Source of the DNA: Chitinophagaceae bacterium | GTDB taxonomy: Bacteria; Bacteroidota; Bacteroidia; Chitinophagales; Chitinophagaceae | Length of the DNA stretch: 64,000 nt | NCBI GenBank assembly: GCA_947371755.1 | Contig: CANBQT010000004.1 | Location: 36,810-100,809 of the forward strand | Direction: 5' to 3' | In this document: one piece after another, positions 9,799 to 19,690 of the stretch | Layout: every line of letters begins with the position of its first letter | Numbering within the stretch: the stretch's first letter is position 1 | Notes under the pieces: generated by a model | Told to the model about the DNA's origin: nothing | Seen by the model: only the letters and a program-made list of their open reading frames with translations | The model's database searches: none | Program-made: the position numbers and the translations under genes

Positions 9799-9800
9799 TA

Positions 9801-9855
9801 ATACATTTCAATAAAAAAGCCTCGATTAAATCGAGGCTTTTTTATTGAAATGTAT
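9801..9855. terminator. Bidirectional terminator with a perfect 25-bp stem
   Basis: A perfect inverted repeat with 25-base arms and the five-base loop TTAAA. The G/C-rich core AAAAAAGCCTCGA / TCGAGGCTTTTTT gives A and T tracts on both sides, so it can stop transcription from both directions between the HAD gene and the symporter gene. The stem continues 12 bp beyond the core. Confidence 0.9.
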
Positions 9856-9862
9856 GATCAAT

Positions 9863-11548
9863 CTACCAGAACTTAACATATAGTGCTGTGATGATAAATA
9901 ACATAATAACAATTAAAACAAGGGTAGAAGGGGCAAGCTTGAACATAGACTTATCCAACTCAAATGCCTTAGGATTAATTTTTGGTCCGGCTAAACTTAT
10001 TCCAATCATAGCGATCATCGTAAATAAGAAAGATAATCCCATACAAATATGGAATGGTATTTCAAATCCGCCTTTGCCATTCGGATAAGCAGTATACAAT
10101 ATCGTTTCATTACCAAATAGGCCAGGTGCAAACTCATTAAATAAAACAGATAATAAGAAACCGGTTAACAAGCCAACAATGGCTGCTGCACCTGTAGTTC
10201 TCTTCCAAAACATCCCCAGGAAGAACATGGCAAAAACACCCGGGCTAATAAAGCCAGTATACTTTTGGATATAGGTAAATCCACCCACACCGCCAATGCC
10301 AAGTAAGTCGTTCCAGGTAAATAAAACAGCTAAGATCATAGCAGCAAAAACTGCGAATCGACCGATATAAACCTGACTTTTTTCGTTGGCTTCTTTCTGA
10401 ATATATTTTTTATGGATATCGAGTGTGTAAATGGTTGAGATACTATTTACTTTTCCAGCTAATGAAGCAACAATCGCAGCAGTTAAAGCTGCAACGGATA
10501 AGCCTTTTAGACCTGTCGGTAAAAATGTAAGCACAGCTGAATAGGCACCATCTTTACCACCCACTAATTGAGGTAAGTGGCCAGATTTATATAAAACAAA
10601 TGCTGCAATACCCGGAAGCATTACAATCAAAGGCATCATGAGTTTTAGAAATCCTGCAAATAAGATACCTGTTCTTGCTGTTTGAAGGTCTGCACCCAAT
10701 GCACGTTGAGTGATGTATTGGTTACAACCCCAATAGTTCAGGTTGATGATCCAAATACCTGCAGCATAAGAAAGTATTCCAGGGAATGTGATGTACTTAT
10801 CAATATCATTTTGTGATGATGCCGCATTTGGTTTAGGAATGATCATTTTGAAATGTTCAGGCGCTTCTTTTAATAACACTTTAAAACCTGCGATGGCATT
10901 TTCACCCACACCGAAATACGCACCAACGGTAGTTAATGCTATATAAGTAGTAACCAAGCCTCCAATAATTAAAACTGCTACTTGTATTACATCGGTATAA
11001 GCAACAACTTTCATTCCCCCTAGAGAAATCAAAAGCGCAAATATGGAAAGTCCGATCATGATAATATGGAGATACCCACCTCCAGCAATACCATTAATGG
11101 CCACAGCACCTAAATAAAGAATAGAAGTGAGGTTAACAAATACATACAGGAATAACCAAAACACCGCCATGATCAGAGCCGTAGATTCGTTATATCTTGT
11201 TTTTAAAAATTGCGGCATGGTATAAATCTTGTTCTTTAAATAAACAGGAATAAACCAGATTGCAATGATGATCAAAGCAACAGCTGCAAGCCATTCGTAA
11301 GCAGCAACAGCAATACCTAAAAAGAATCCTTCACCACTCATTCCAATAAATTGTTCAGCAGAAATATTGGAGGCAATCAAAGAAGCACCAATAGCCCACC
11401 ATGTAAGTGTACCCTCAGCCAGGAAGTAGGCTTTTGCGTCGTGTTCGTTCTTTTTTCGTTTTCGATAAATGCTATAACCGTAACCAGCTACGATTATGAA
11501 ATAAACTATAAATACTAAGTAATCAGCAAAGGCAAGGTTTTTGTTCAT
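9863..11548 (-). CDS. Sodium:solute symporter (SSS family), probable L-arabinose importer
   Basis: A 561-residue inner-membrane protein with about 14 hydrophobic segments and SSS family hallmarks: ADYLVFIVYFIIVAGYGY at the start, LAEGTLTWWAIGASLIASNISAEQFIGM, and the SLAGKVNSISTIYTLDIHKKYI region with the conserved Asn/Ser. It resembles SGLT-type sugar/sodium cotransporters. As last gene of the araB-araD-GH127-araA operon, 32 bases after araA, it most likely imports arabinose released in the periplasm. Substrate is inferred from context only. Confidence 0.85.
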   Translation of the reverse strand: MNKNLAFADYLVFIVYFIIVAGYGYSIYRKRKKNEHDAKAYFLAEGTLTWWAIGASLIASNISAEQFIGMSGEGFFLGIAVAAYEWLAAVALIIIAIWFIPVYLKNKIYTMPQFLKTRYNESTALIMAVFWLFLYVFVNLTSILYLGAVAINGIAGGGYLHIIMIGLSIFALLISLGGMKVVAYTDVIQVAVLIIGGLVTTYIALTTVGAYFGVGENAIAGFKVLLKEAPEHFKMIIPKPNAASSQNDIDKYITFPGILSYAAGIWIINLNYWGCNQYITQRALGADLQTARTGILFAGFLKLMMPLIVMLPGIAAFVLYKSGHLPQLVGGKDGAYSAVLTFLPTGLKGLSVAALTAAIVASLAGKVNSISTIYTLDIHKKYIQKEANEKSQVYIGRFAVFAAMILAVLFTWNDLLGIGGVGGFTYIQKYTGFISPGVFAMFFLGMFWKRTTGAAAIVGLLTGFLLSVLFNEFAPGLFGNETILYTAYPNGKGGFEIPFHICMGLSFLFTMIAMIGISLAGPKINPKAFELDKSMFKLAPSTLVLIVIMLFIITALYVKFW

Positions 11549-11580
11549 CGTTTTATTTTAAAAATTTGTGGGTAATTTAA

Positions 11581-13071
11581 TTATTTATATGCGATTTCGT
11601 TCCAGCGTAATTCGTTTTTAAATTGATAGATCGAAGTTTCTTTTCCGATCAGTAAATATTCGATACCTGCCATTTCTGCAAAGTCTTCCAAATGATCTGC
11701 GCTAAGACTCTGACTATAACAAGTATGGTGTGCACCACCGGCTAATATCCATGCAGCACAACCGGTGTGCATATTAGGATAGGGTTTCCATAAAACACGT
11801 GCAACTGGAAGTTTAGGTAATGGGTTGAAAGAGCTCACTGCCATTACATCATTTACCAGTAATCTAAATCTATTTCCCATGTCGACTATTGAAGCGTTGA
11901 TGGCAGGGCCAGGTCCAGAATTGAAGACTAGTCGAACAGGATCCGCTTTGCCTCCAATACCTAAAGGATGAATTTCACAATTCGGTTTTGCATCTGCAAT
12001 AGATTCGCATATTTCTAACATATGAGCACCTAAAACCATTCTGTTATCTGGATTAAAATGGTATGTATAATCTTCCATAAAAGATGTGCCACCCTTTAAG
12101 CCACTTCCCATTACTTTCATGGCTCTTACAAGTGCAGCAGTTTTCCAATCACCTTCTCCCGCAAATCCATAGCCTTTTGACATCAATCTTTGCGCGGCTA
12201 TGCCCGGTAATTGAGCTAAACCATGAAGGTCTTCGAAAGTAGTGGTAAATCCTTTAAAATTACCGTTCACCAAAAAAGTTTCAATGCCAATTTCTATTCT
12301 TGCTGCTTCTCTGAGCGACTGATGTTGTGCACCACCGGGCTGTAATGCATCAACCAAAGTATATTCTTCTTCATATACAGCTACCAGCGCATCAATTTCT
12401 TCTTCACTTACCTTATTCATTACCTCCACTAAATCTCCAACGCCATGTGTATTGACAGAATAACCAAATTTCAATTCAGCTTCCACTTTGTCGCCCTCGG
12501 TTACTGCAACGTATCTCATATTATCTCCGAAACGAACAAATTTAGCGCCCTGCCAATCGTGCCAACCTGCTGCAGCTCGCATCCAGCTATTAATTTTAGA
12601 TAAAGATTCACTATCCTGCCAATGCCCCACCACCACTTTTCTGTTCATCCTCATTCTAGTCATGATAAAACCAAATTCACGATCGCCATGAGCACTTTGA
12701 TTTAAATTCATAAAGTCCATGTCGATTGTAGACCATGGAATATCTCTGTTGAATTGTGTGTGAAAATGTAACAAAGGTTTCTGTAGAATCTTTAAACCAT
12801 TGACCCACATTTTAGCTGGAGAAAAAGTATGCATCCAAGTAATTACGCCAATACAGTTTTCTGATTTATTAGCATCCTGAATGGTTGCATATATTTCCTC
12901 AGGGGATTTTACCGTTGGTTTATAGATAACTGTTACTGGGATCTGATCAACTTCGTTTAAATAGGTAACAATTGTTTTTGAGTTTTCCGCTACTTTTTGC
13001 AGGGTTTCCTCACCATATAAATTCTGACTTCCAGTGATGAACCAAACTTCGAGTGTTTTTAAATTTATCAT
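11581..13071 (-). CDS. araA: L-arabinose isomerase
   Basis: AraA converts L-arabinose to L-ribulose in the cytosol. The 496-residue length is normal for the family. Typical stretches are [15 protein letters not shown] at the N-terminus, [33 protein letters not shown], the [17 protein letters not shown] segment, and the metal-binding region around FMEDYTYHF and AHMLEICES. The final GAHHTCYSQ carries a conserved His. It lies between the GH127 gene and the symporter in the arabinose operon. Confidence 0.97.
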   Translation of the reverse strand: MINLKTLEVWFITGSQNLYGEETLQKVAENSKTIVTYLNEVDQIPVTVIYKPTVKSPEEIYATIQDANKSENCIGVITWMHTFSPAKMWVNGLKILQKPLLHFHTQFNRDIPWSTIDMDFMNLNQSAHGDREFGFIMTRMRMNRKVVVGHWQDSESLSKINSWMRAAAGWHDWQGAKFVRFGDNMRYVAVTEGDKVEAELKFGYSVNTHGVGDLVEVMNKVSEEEIDALVAVYEEEYTLVDALQPGGAQHQSLREAARIEIGIETFLVNGNFKGFTTTFEDLHGLAQLPGIAAQRLMSKGYGFAGEGDWKTAALVRAMKVMGSGLKGGTSFMEDYTYHFNPDNRMVLGAHMLEICESIADAKPNCEIHPLGIGGKADPVRLVFNSGPGPAINASIVDMGNRFRLLVNDVMAVSSFNPLPKLPVARVLWKPYPNMHTGCAAWILAGGAHHTCYSQSLSADHLEDFAEMAGIEYLLIGKETSIYQFKNELRWNEIAYK

Positions 13072-13097
13072 TTGATTTTGCTTTCGTTATTGTCTTT

Positions 13098-15107
13098 TTA
13101 TTTTGTTATGATTTCTGTATCAGTAATTTTTTCAGGGATCCAAACTGTCATTTCACCTTTTCCTCTGTTTGCCCAAGCATAATATGGGATTGCAGTGAAA
13201 GGTTTGGTTTGAGTTTTTAATTCAAGACCATTAGGACTGATTTCAATTTGTGAAGCTTGTGATTTTAATACTGTTACGCCGTTCAAAATTGTTGGGTTAA
13301 ATGATGCGATAAAACTGGCATTTTTAGGAAGAATAATATTGGAAGTCTTACCCGCATTGTCTATCCATTCTGCACAATACATCAATGGTCCTCTTTGAAT
13401 CGATGATTTTCCAATATTTTCTTTTATCAAACTGTCGGAAACAACTCTTCTTGTTTCCATGGGTAATACCATTTGTATCTGATCATTTTTATTCCATACT
13501 CTTTTCAAAATTGCATATCCGTTTTGGATCTCATATTCTGCAGGCTTGCCGTTCACATTAATTGAAACAGAAGAATTGGAATGGTTACTGAATTGATATA
13601 AGTTATTTGGGATGGCATTATTTTTAGCCCATCCTGGAATCCGAATTTGTATACTAAAAGGGATAGGTTTTTCTGTAAGGATAGTGAACTTTAAGTTTCC
13701 TTCCCATGGATAATTATTTTCTTGTTTAATTTGAATGCTTTGATTATTTACCTGCAGAGATGCAGTGCCTGTAATAAAAAGATTTGCATATACTGCATCA
13801 TTCTTCTGTGCATAAATATATCCAGGAATAGCCGGCATTAATCGAGCAATATTGGTAGGACAGCAAGAGCATTCAAACCAGCCAGAACGTTCTGCTTCCA
13901 TATCTGGATGATGCAGGAAATGCTGAATTTGCATTGCATTGGTATAAAAAAAAGATTTGCCGTCTAATCCAACACCAGAAAGAAAACCATTATAAAGAAT
14001 TTTTTCGAGTACATCTATATACTGTGCATCCCCATGCAATAAAAACATCCTCTGATTAAAATAAATATTTGCTATTGCAGCACAAGTTTCGTTATATGCT
14101 GTTGCATTTGGAAGTTCATAATTTGCACCAAACCTTTCACCATCGCCTATTGCACCAACACCTCCTTGCACATACATTTTCTTACCAGTTTCGTTGTTCC
14201 AAATTCTATCTACTGCAGCCAACATTTCTTTATCTTCTGTAAGTGCTGCGATATCAGCCATCGCAGAATACAAATACCCTGCCCTCACGGCATGACCTTC
14301 TGCTTCCTGTTGTTGTTTTACAGGTATATCATCTTGCCAATAAGCCCCGTTTTTAAATGGATCTTTGTTTTTGGCATCATAGCCTTTGTAATTGCCTCTC
14401 TCTTCAATAAAAAATTTCGCAGTATTTAAATACTCAGTTTTTCCTGTAATGCGATAGAGTTTTACTAAACCCATTTCAATGATCTCATGGCCCGGAGCCA
14501 CATGGCGCTTATCGGCACCAAAAACTGAGCAAACCAGATCAGCATTTTTCAATGCGATGTTTAGAAGTGTGGTTTTTTTTGTTGCCAAATAATGAGCTGC
14601 TGCAGCTTCATACAGATGACCCGCATTATACAGCTCATGGCTATGTTCTCTTTCCTTCTCCCACCTTTCTTTTCCAAAAAAAGGATTCACATTTACTTTA
14701 TCAATGGTACGAGCAGTATATAAATATCCATCTGGTTCTTGCGCATTTGAAATGATATGAATCATTGAATCAACATAAGCATCCAACTTGGCGTCATAGT
14801 GCATTGCCAGAGAAAATGAAGCACCTTCAATAGTTTTGTAAATGTCGGTATCGTCAAAAGGGTAGCGGGTACAAAACTTACCTGTCTTTGTAGCTGCCAT
14901 TAAAAAATTATTCACCCGACCTGTACTTTCACACCTGGCAAAAGAAGCGGGTATTGTTACCAATCTATTCGTTTCAATACGTGGCATCCAAAACCGATCT
15001 TGTAATGTCACTTTTGTGAAATCCAACGCCTGTATGGGGTAATCCTTCTGTTGCGCATTTGCAGCAAAGAGTATCGTTAATGAAAAAGAAAGAATTAATA
15101 TTTTCAT
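13098..15107 (-). CDS. GH127 beta-L-arabinofuranosidase, exported
   Basis: A 669-residue glycoside hydrolase of family GH127 (formerly DUF1680) with a signal peptide (LILSFSLTILFAANAQ), so it acts in the periplasm or outside. In the characterised member HypBA1 a Glu and three Cys bind zinc and one of the Cys is the nucleophile. Here the equivalent Glu/Cys lie in NETCAAIANI (about residue 340) and the Cys pair in ECSCCPTNIAR (about residues 413-416). The enzyme would release L-arabinose from arabinofuranosyl glycans, feeding the araBAD enzymes encoded around it. It starts 24 bases after araD. Confidence 0.93.
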   Translation of the reverse strand: MKILILSFSLTILFAANAQQKDYPIQALDFTKVTLQDRFWMPRIETNRLVTIPASFARCESTGRVNNFLMAATKTGKFCTRYPFDDTDIYKTIEGASFSLAMHYDAKLDAYVDSMIHIISNAQEPDGYLYTARTIDKVNVNPFFGKERWEKEREHSHELYNAGHLYEAAAAHYLATKKTTLLNIALKNADLVCSVFGADKRHVAPGHEIIEMGLVKLYRITGKTEYLNTAKFFIEERGNYKGYDAKNKDPFKNGAYWQDDIPVKQQQEAEGHAVRAGYLYSAMADIAALTEDKEMLAAVDRIWNNETGKKMYVQGGVGAIGDGERFGANYELPNATAYNETCAAIANIYFNQRMFLLHGDAQYIDVLEKILYNGFLSGVGLDGKSFFYTNAMQIQHFLHHPDMEAERSGWFECSCCPTNIARLMPAIPGYIYAQKNDAVYANLFITGTASLQVNNQSIQIKQENNYPWEGNLKFTILTEKPIPFSIQIRIPGWAKNNAIPNNLYQFSNHSNSSVSINVNGKPAEYEIQNGYAILKRVWNKNDQIQMVLPMETRRVVSDSLIKENIGKSSIQRGPLMYCAEWIDNAGKTSNIILPKNASFIASFNPTILNGVTVLKSQASQIEISPNGLELKTQTKPFTAIPYYAWANRGKGEMTVWIPEKITDTEIITK

Positions 15108-15131
15108 GAGGATAATTGTATGGGATAATTA

Positions 15132-15830
15132 TTACTGTCCATAATAGGCAGCGGGCCCGTGTTTACGTTCAAAATGTTTTTTAATCAAGGAATCTTTTAA
15201 GCGAGGAGCCTCTGCATTGATTTGTTCTGTTAAATAAGCCATTCTCGCAAGCTCTTCTAATACTGCTGCATTATAAACGGCTTTACTAGCTGTTTTACCC
15301 CAAGTAAATGGGGCGTGATTGCCCACCAAGACCATTTCAACATCTTTATAGTTTAAGCCTAATGCTTCAAAGTGCTGCATGATCTGAAAACCAGTTTGAT
15401 ATTCATAATCTCCCTCAATCATTTGATCATTCATCGGAGCGGCACAGGGAATATCAATGGTTAAATGATCGGCATGAGTAGTACCATAAATAGGAATAGG
15501 TCTTTGAGATTGCGCCCAGGCAGTAGCATAAGTAGAATGGGTATGAACAATGCTATTGATTTCTGTCCAATGCTTATAAAGTACTGCATGGGTTTTTGTA
15601 TCGGAAGATGGTCTTAAATTACCAGCTATCATCTCACCATTAAAATCAACAATCACCATTTTTTCAGGTGTTAATTCATCATAAGGGATTCCACTAGGTT
15701 TTATTGCAAATACATTTAGATCTCTGTCTGCCACACTTACATTACCGAATGTAAACAACACCAAACCGAGTTTTGGTAATTGCATATTCGCATAATAAGC
15801 TTCCTGTTTTATTTTTTCAAATTGTTTCAT
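15132..15830 (-). CDS. araD: L-ribulose-5-phosphate 4-epimerase
   Basis: AraD converts L-ribulose-5-phosphate to D-xylulose-5-phosphate, joining the pentose phosphate pathway. The class II aldolase fold is recognisable from GNVSVADRDLNVFAIKPSG, the zinc-binding HTHSTYATAWAQ, GTTHADHL and VGNHAPFTWG. The start is taken at the ATG at 15830, seven bases after the araB stop; an upstream ATG at 15851 would overlap araB and adds residues that do not look like the family. The protein has 232 residues, normal for the family. Confidence 0.95.
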   Translation of the reverse strand: MKQFEKIKQEAYYANMQLPKLGLVLFTFGNVSVADRDLNVFAIKPSGIPYDELTPEKMVIVDFNGEMIAGNLRPSSDTKTHAVLYKHWTEINSIVHTHSTYATAWAQSQRPIPIYGTTHADHLTIDIPCAAPMNDQMIEGDYEYQTGFQIMQHFEALGLNYKDVEMVLVGNHAPFTWGKTASKAVYNAAVLEELARMAYLTEQINAEAPRLKDSLIKKHFERKHGPAAYYGQ

Positions 15831-15837
15831 AATCAAA

Positions 15838-17505
15838 TTAGTTTGATTCAATAAAGGCCCCGAGTTTTTTATACTGCAACATTCTTAAGCTATAATATTC
15901 TGTATTAGATGGATTCGGATGATAAGTAGTGTCAAAACCTTGTCCCATCGCAACCATAGCCTCATCAACTTTCTCAAATACCCCTGCTGCAGTTGCTGCA
16001 AACATGGCGGCACCCAAGGCACAGGTTTGTTCACTTTTGTGAATGCGGATGGGCATATTCATTACATCACTCATCACCTGCATTATGTAGGCCGATTTTT
16101 TTGCTACACCACCTAATCCAATCAACCCTTTAATTGGAACACCTTCTTCATTAAAACGATCTACTATTGCTTTTGCGCCAAAGCATGTTGATTCTACAAT
16201 TGTTTTAAATAGCATCACTGCATCAGTAGAAAGATTCAAACCCAGTATCCCTGCTTTCAGAACTTGATTTGCATCAGGAGTTCTTCTGCCATTTAACCAA
16301 TCTGTTGCAATCGGATCGCTGAGGGATAAGGGTAATTCATTTGCCCTTTTACTGAGCTCAATGATTAATTGATTGGATAGTTCTTCTGTTAATTTTGAAA
16401 TAGTATCTTGATCAGTAACATTTGTTTTTGAGAGAATATCAATTACAGGACTCAGGATCGTTTTTTTCAACCATGCGTAACTATCGCCAAAAGCTGATTG
16501 ACCTGCTTCCAAGCCAATCATACCGGGAATTACAGAACCATCTACCTGACCACAAATGCCCTTCACCAAAGTGTCCTGTATTATTTCTTTAGGGGCAACA
16601 AGCATATCACAGGTAGAAGTGCCCATTACTTTACTTAAGTGGAAAGGTTCAATCTGTCCGCCTACCGCACCCATATGTGCATCAAATGCACCAACCGCTA
16701 CAATGGTATCGATTGATAAACCTAATCTATCTGCCCATTCCTGAGAGAGATGACCAGCAGATTTGTCGGAAGTGAAAACTTCCTGTCCTAATTTCTCTAC
16801 ATGTCCATCTAGCAAAGGATCTAGCGTACTAAAGAATTCATTCGGAGGATATCCGTTGAAACTTGCCGACCATAAACCTTTATGACCAGCAGCACAGACA
16901 CTTCTTTTTAATTGTTTTGCATCGGTTTGACCAGTTAGTAAAAAAGGAATCCAATCACAATGTTCTACCCAGGTATAACAGGCTTTTCTGACAGACTCAT
17001 CAGCTCTTAGTATATGTAATAATTTTGCCCAAAACCATTCGGAAGAATAAATGCCTCCCACATATTGTAAATAATTAATTGGAAACCGGGTTGCGTGTTG
17101 GTTGATAGCGGCTGCTTCTGCAACCGCAGTATGGTCTTTCCATAAAACAAACATGGCATTAGGATTCGAAGCAAATGCAGGTGATAAAGCCAGTGGTTGA
17201 CCAGTATTATCTACTGCAACAGGACTGCTTCCTGTAGTGTCTACGCCAATGGCTTTTATAGCACTTGCAATTTCGCTTCCTGCTATTTCAACGCATGCTT
17301 TGATGGTATATTCCAAGCCATCTATATAATCCTGAGGATGTTGTCTGAACTGGTTTTTGGAAGGGTCACAAAATTTACCTTCTTTCCACAAAGGATAGTG
17401 AAACACGGAAGAACTAATCTCCACTCCATTACTACTGTCAACCAATATTGATCTTACAGAGTCGGTGCCAAAATCAACTCCAATTACATACGCTTTTTTA
17501 GTCAT
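15838..17505 (-). CDS. araB: Ribulokinase (FGGY family)
   Basis: AraB phosphorylates L-ribulose in the cytosol. The 555-residue length fits AraB-type ribulokinases rather than shorter xylulokinases. Visible are the N-terminal ATPase motif GVDFGTDSVRSILVD, TTGSSPVAVD, AFDAHMGAVGG, the MGTSTCDM loop, and the C-terminal GLIGLGGVAKKS and ALGAAMFAA signatures. It is the first enzyme gene of the arabinose operon, 60 bases downstream of the regulator. Confidence 0.95.
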   Translation of the reverse strand: MTKKAYVIGVDFGTDSVRSILVDSSNGVEISSSVFHYPLWKEGKFCDPSKNQFRQHPQDYIDGLEYTIKACVEIAGSEIASAIKAIGVDTTGSSPVAVDNTGQPLALSPAFASNPNAMFVLWKDHTAVAEAAAINQHATRFPINYLQYVGGIYSSEWFWAKLLHILRADESVRKACYTWVEHCDWIPFLLTGQTDAKQLKRSVCAAGHKGLWSASFNGYPPNEFFSTLDPLLDGHVEKLGQEVFTSDKSAGHLSQEWADRLGLSIDTIVAVGAFDAHMGAVGGQIEPFHLSKVMGTSTCDMLVAPKEIIQDTLVKGICGQVDGSVIPGMIGLEAGQSAFGDSYAWLKKTILSPVIDILSKTNVTDQDTISKLTEELSNQLIIELSKRANELPLSLSDPIATDWLNGRRTPDANQVLKAGILGLNLSTDAVMLFKTIVESTCFGAKAIVDRFNEEGVPIKGLIGLGGVAKKSAYIMQVMSDVMNMPIRIHKSEQTCALGAAMFAATAAGVFEKVDEAMVAMGQGFDTTYHPNPSNTEYYSLRMLQYKKLGAFIESN

Positions 17506-17565
17506 GATAGATCTAGCATCTAAAACATGCTGGGTAACATGGTTAGACTATTTATGATTTAAGAA

Positions 17566-18276
17566 TTAAAGCCTGTTAAATATTACTGGATTAGGGATAA
17601 TATTTAAAAATGCATGCAGATTAGCAGCATAGCGGCGTTTATCTAATTTATAATAGTAAGCACCTTTTTTGGAGCTTTCCTTATCCTTATCTTTTTGTTT
17701 TACAAGCAATTTGGTAGATTGAATTTTTCTACTGAAGTTTCTTTTGTCGAACTCAGTATCAAAAATCCCTTCATATAAACTCTGCAATTGCGGAAGCGTA
17801 AATTTCTCCGGTAATAATTCGAATAGTATTGGGTGAAAAGCTGATTTATAACGTAGACGTTCTCTCGCTTTTGCAACCATATTAGTATGGTCGAAAACCA
17901 ATTTAGGAATCTTTTTTACAGGAAACCATTCTGCATGATAATCTGAACTAAGTTGATTTTCGTATTGATGAATATCTATCAAAGCAAAGTAGGCAACAGA
18001 AATAGTGCGTTCATTTGGATCTCGGTCTGGGTGGCCAAAGGCATGCAGCTGCTCCATATATACTCCTTCAAGACCTGTTAACTGCTTGAGTATGCGGGCT
18101 CCTCCTCTGTCGAAATTTTCTTTCTCGGTAATAAATCCCCCCATCAAACTCCACTTTCCTTTTTCAGGTTCGAGGTCTCTTTTTATTAATAAAATCTTTA
18201 ATTCGGTTCCATCGAAGCCGAAAATGATGCAGTCTACTGCAACAAGAATGCGGAACTGTTTTTGATACTTTGGCAT
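17566..18276 (-). CDS. araR: Nudix-family transcriptional regulator, AraR-type
   Basis: A 236-residue protein with an N-terminal Nudix-like domain (about residues 8-140) and a C-terminal winged-helix region (about 150-225, with FHPILFELLPEKFTLPQLQ and KRNFSRKIQSTKLL). This is the architecture of NrtR and of the Nudix arabinose regulator described in Bacteroides thetaiotaomicron. The Nudix box keeps G-x5-E but lacks the catalytic REUxEE glutamates (RILKQLTG instead), so the domain probably senses a sugar rather than hydrolysing a nucleotide. Its place at the head of the araBD operon and opposite galK supports an arabinose-responsive repressor role. Confidence 0.85.
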   Translation of the reverse strand: MPKYQKQFRILVAVDCIIFGFDGTELKILLIKRDLEPEKGKWSLMGGFITEKENFDRGGARILKQLTGLEGVYMEQLHAFGHPDRDPNERTISVAYFALIDIHQYENQLSSDYHAEWFPVKKIPKLVFDHTNMVAKARERLRYKSAFHPILFELLPEKFTLPQLQSLYEGIFDTEFDKRNFSRKIQSTKLLVKQKDKDKESSKKGAYYYKLDKRRYAANLHAFLNIIPNPVIFNRL

Positions 18277-18343
18277 AAATCGTTTTGAAATTTATGGAAG
18301 AGTTTCGACATAGCGAAAAGTTCTGCAATTTATTTTTATAATA

Positions 18344-18378
18344 AGTGTTGTAAATACATTTATTTATAAAATATCACT
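18344..18378. promoter_or_regulatory. Imperfect inverted repeat between araR and galK, candidate AraR operator
   Basis: AGTGTTGT at 18344-18351 and ATATCACT at 18371-18378 form an imperfect inverted repeat around an A/T-rich centre, in the 210-base gap between the divergent regulator and galK genes. The position suits control of both directions. Assignment to AraR is inference from context. Confidence 0.4.
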
Positions 18379-18385
18379 ACTTTTG
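18378..18385 (+). promoter_or_regulatory. Candidate -7 element for galK
   Basis: TACTTTTG fits TAnnTTTG and adjoins the inverted repeat. It would give a leader of roughly 95 bases before galK. No convincing -33 element is visible. Confidence 0.4.
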
Positions 18386-18438
18386 GTCCGCTATTTTACT
18401 ATTTTGTTTGAGTGAGCAAGTAAGATTGGCGGTTAAGA

Positions 18439-18474
18439 AATTGAGCTGGGGGTATCACCCGGCTCGATTTTTTT
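18439..18474 (+). terminator. Terminator-like hairpin in the galK leader (possible attenuator)
   Basis: AATTGAGCTGGG pairs with CCCGGCTCGATT through 12 bp (two G-T wobbles) with a seven-base loop, followed directly by seven T. It ends only 12 bases before the galK start and downstream of the candidate promoter, so it lies within the leader rather than at a gene end. No alternative antiterminator pairing was established. Confidence 0.6.
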
Positions 18475-18486
18475 CATATAACGAAA

Positions 18487-19671
18487 ATGTCTTTTATGTC
18501 TAACGAGTTTTCAGGTTGTATTTCACGGGTAGTATCTATTTATCAGTTAAAATATGGATCACCAGATTTATGTGCCAAATCGCCCGGTAGGATTAATTTA
18601 ATTGGAGAACATACCGATTATAATTTAGGATTTGTATTACCCGCTGCGATTGATAAAGCCATTTATATTGCCATTGGAAAAAGGGAGGATGCTGAAATTC
18701 ATGTAACCGCCGCTGATCTGGAAGAATCATTTTCTGTTTCCATTTCCAATATGTCAAAGTCAACTTTAGATTGGCCCAATTATATCATGGGTATCGTTGA
18801 CCAATTAAATAAATTGGGGTTGACCATTGGAGGATTTAATGCAGTAATAGCTGGTGATGTTCCACTGGGTGCTGGACTGTCTTCATCGGCTGCTCTAGAA
18901 TGTGTTACAGTGTATGCCCTTAATGAGTTATTTGGACTAGGACTTTCGAAACTTGACATGGTAAAACTGGCACAAAAAGCGGAGAATCAGTTTGTGGGTT
19001 TACAGTGTGGCATCATGGATATGTTTGCGAGTATGTTTGGAAAAGCCGATGCGGTAATTCAATTGGATTGTCGTTCATTGGATTATCATTACAGCCCTTT
19101 TAATCAGGAGGGTATTAAGATTGTTCTGCTGGATACCTGTGTAAAGCATTCTCTTGCTTCTTCAGAATATAATGTACGTAGAACAGAATGCGAATCAGGT
19201 GTTTCTGAAATTCAGAAGAGTCATCCAGCAGTAGCTTCTTTAAGAGATGTAAATGCTACTATGCTCGAAGAAGTTCGGAATAGTGTAGATCAAAAAGTTT
19301 ATAACAGGTGTAAGTACATAGTCGAAGAAATTCAAAGATTACAGGACGCCTGTATTGATTTGGAGCAAAATAATTTGATTGCATTTGGTAAAAAAATGTA
19401 CCTCACCCATGAGGGATTAAGTAAATTATATGAAGTGAGTTGTAAGGAACTAGACTTTCTAGCTAATTTTTCAAAAGGGAATGCAAATGTACTAGGTGCA
19501 AGGATGATGGGGGGAGGGTTTGGTGGCTGTACTATTAATTTAGTAAAAGAAGAGTCAGTTTCAGATTTTATCAGTCAGGCTGAAATTGCTTTTGAAAAAG
19601 AGTTTAACACCAAATTGAAATCGTATATTGTATCCCTCGGAGATGGTACATCTCTTGTTTCGATTGATTAA
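18487..19671 (+). CDS. galK: Galactokinase
   Basis: GalK phosphorylates alpha-D-galactose at C1, the entry step of the Leloir pathway, in the cytosol. The 394-residue protein has all GHMP-kinase signatures: the galactokinase box GRINLIGEHTDYN (about residues 36-48), the ATP loop PLGAGLSSSAALE and the C-terminal MMGGGFGGCTIN. A second in-frame ATG lies nine bases into the gene. It is divergent from the arabinose operon and followed 19 bases later by galM. No galT or galE is present here. Confidence 0.95.
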   Translation: MSFMSNEFSGCISRVVSIYQLKYGSPDLCAKSPGRINLIGEHTDYNLGFVLPAAIDKAIYIAIGKREDAEIHVTAADLEESFSVSISNMSKSTLDWPNYIMGIVDQLNKLGLTIGGFNAVIAGDVPLGAGLSSSAALECVTVYALNELFGLGLSKLDMVKLAQKAENQFVGLQCGIMDMFASMFGKADAVIQLDCRSLDYHYSPFNQEGIKIVLLDTCVKHSLASSEYNVRRTECESGVSEIQKSHPAVASLRDVNATMLEEVRNSVDQKVYNRCKYIVEEIQRLQDACIDLEQNNLIAFGKKMYLTHEGLSKLYEVSCKELDFLANFSKGNANVLGARMMGGGFGGCTINLVKEESVSDFISQAEIAFEKEFNTKLKSYIVSLGDGTSLVSID

Positions 19672-19690
19672 TTTATAAGCCATATTTTTT

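Noticed and set aside
17540-17560. TTAGACTATT upstream of araB as another copy of the cysteine operator
   Set aside because: The half-site is degenerate, no partner half is present, and the gene is unrelated to sulfur.
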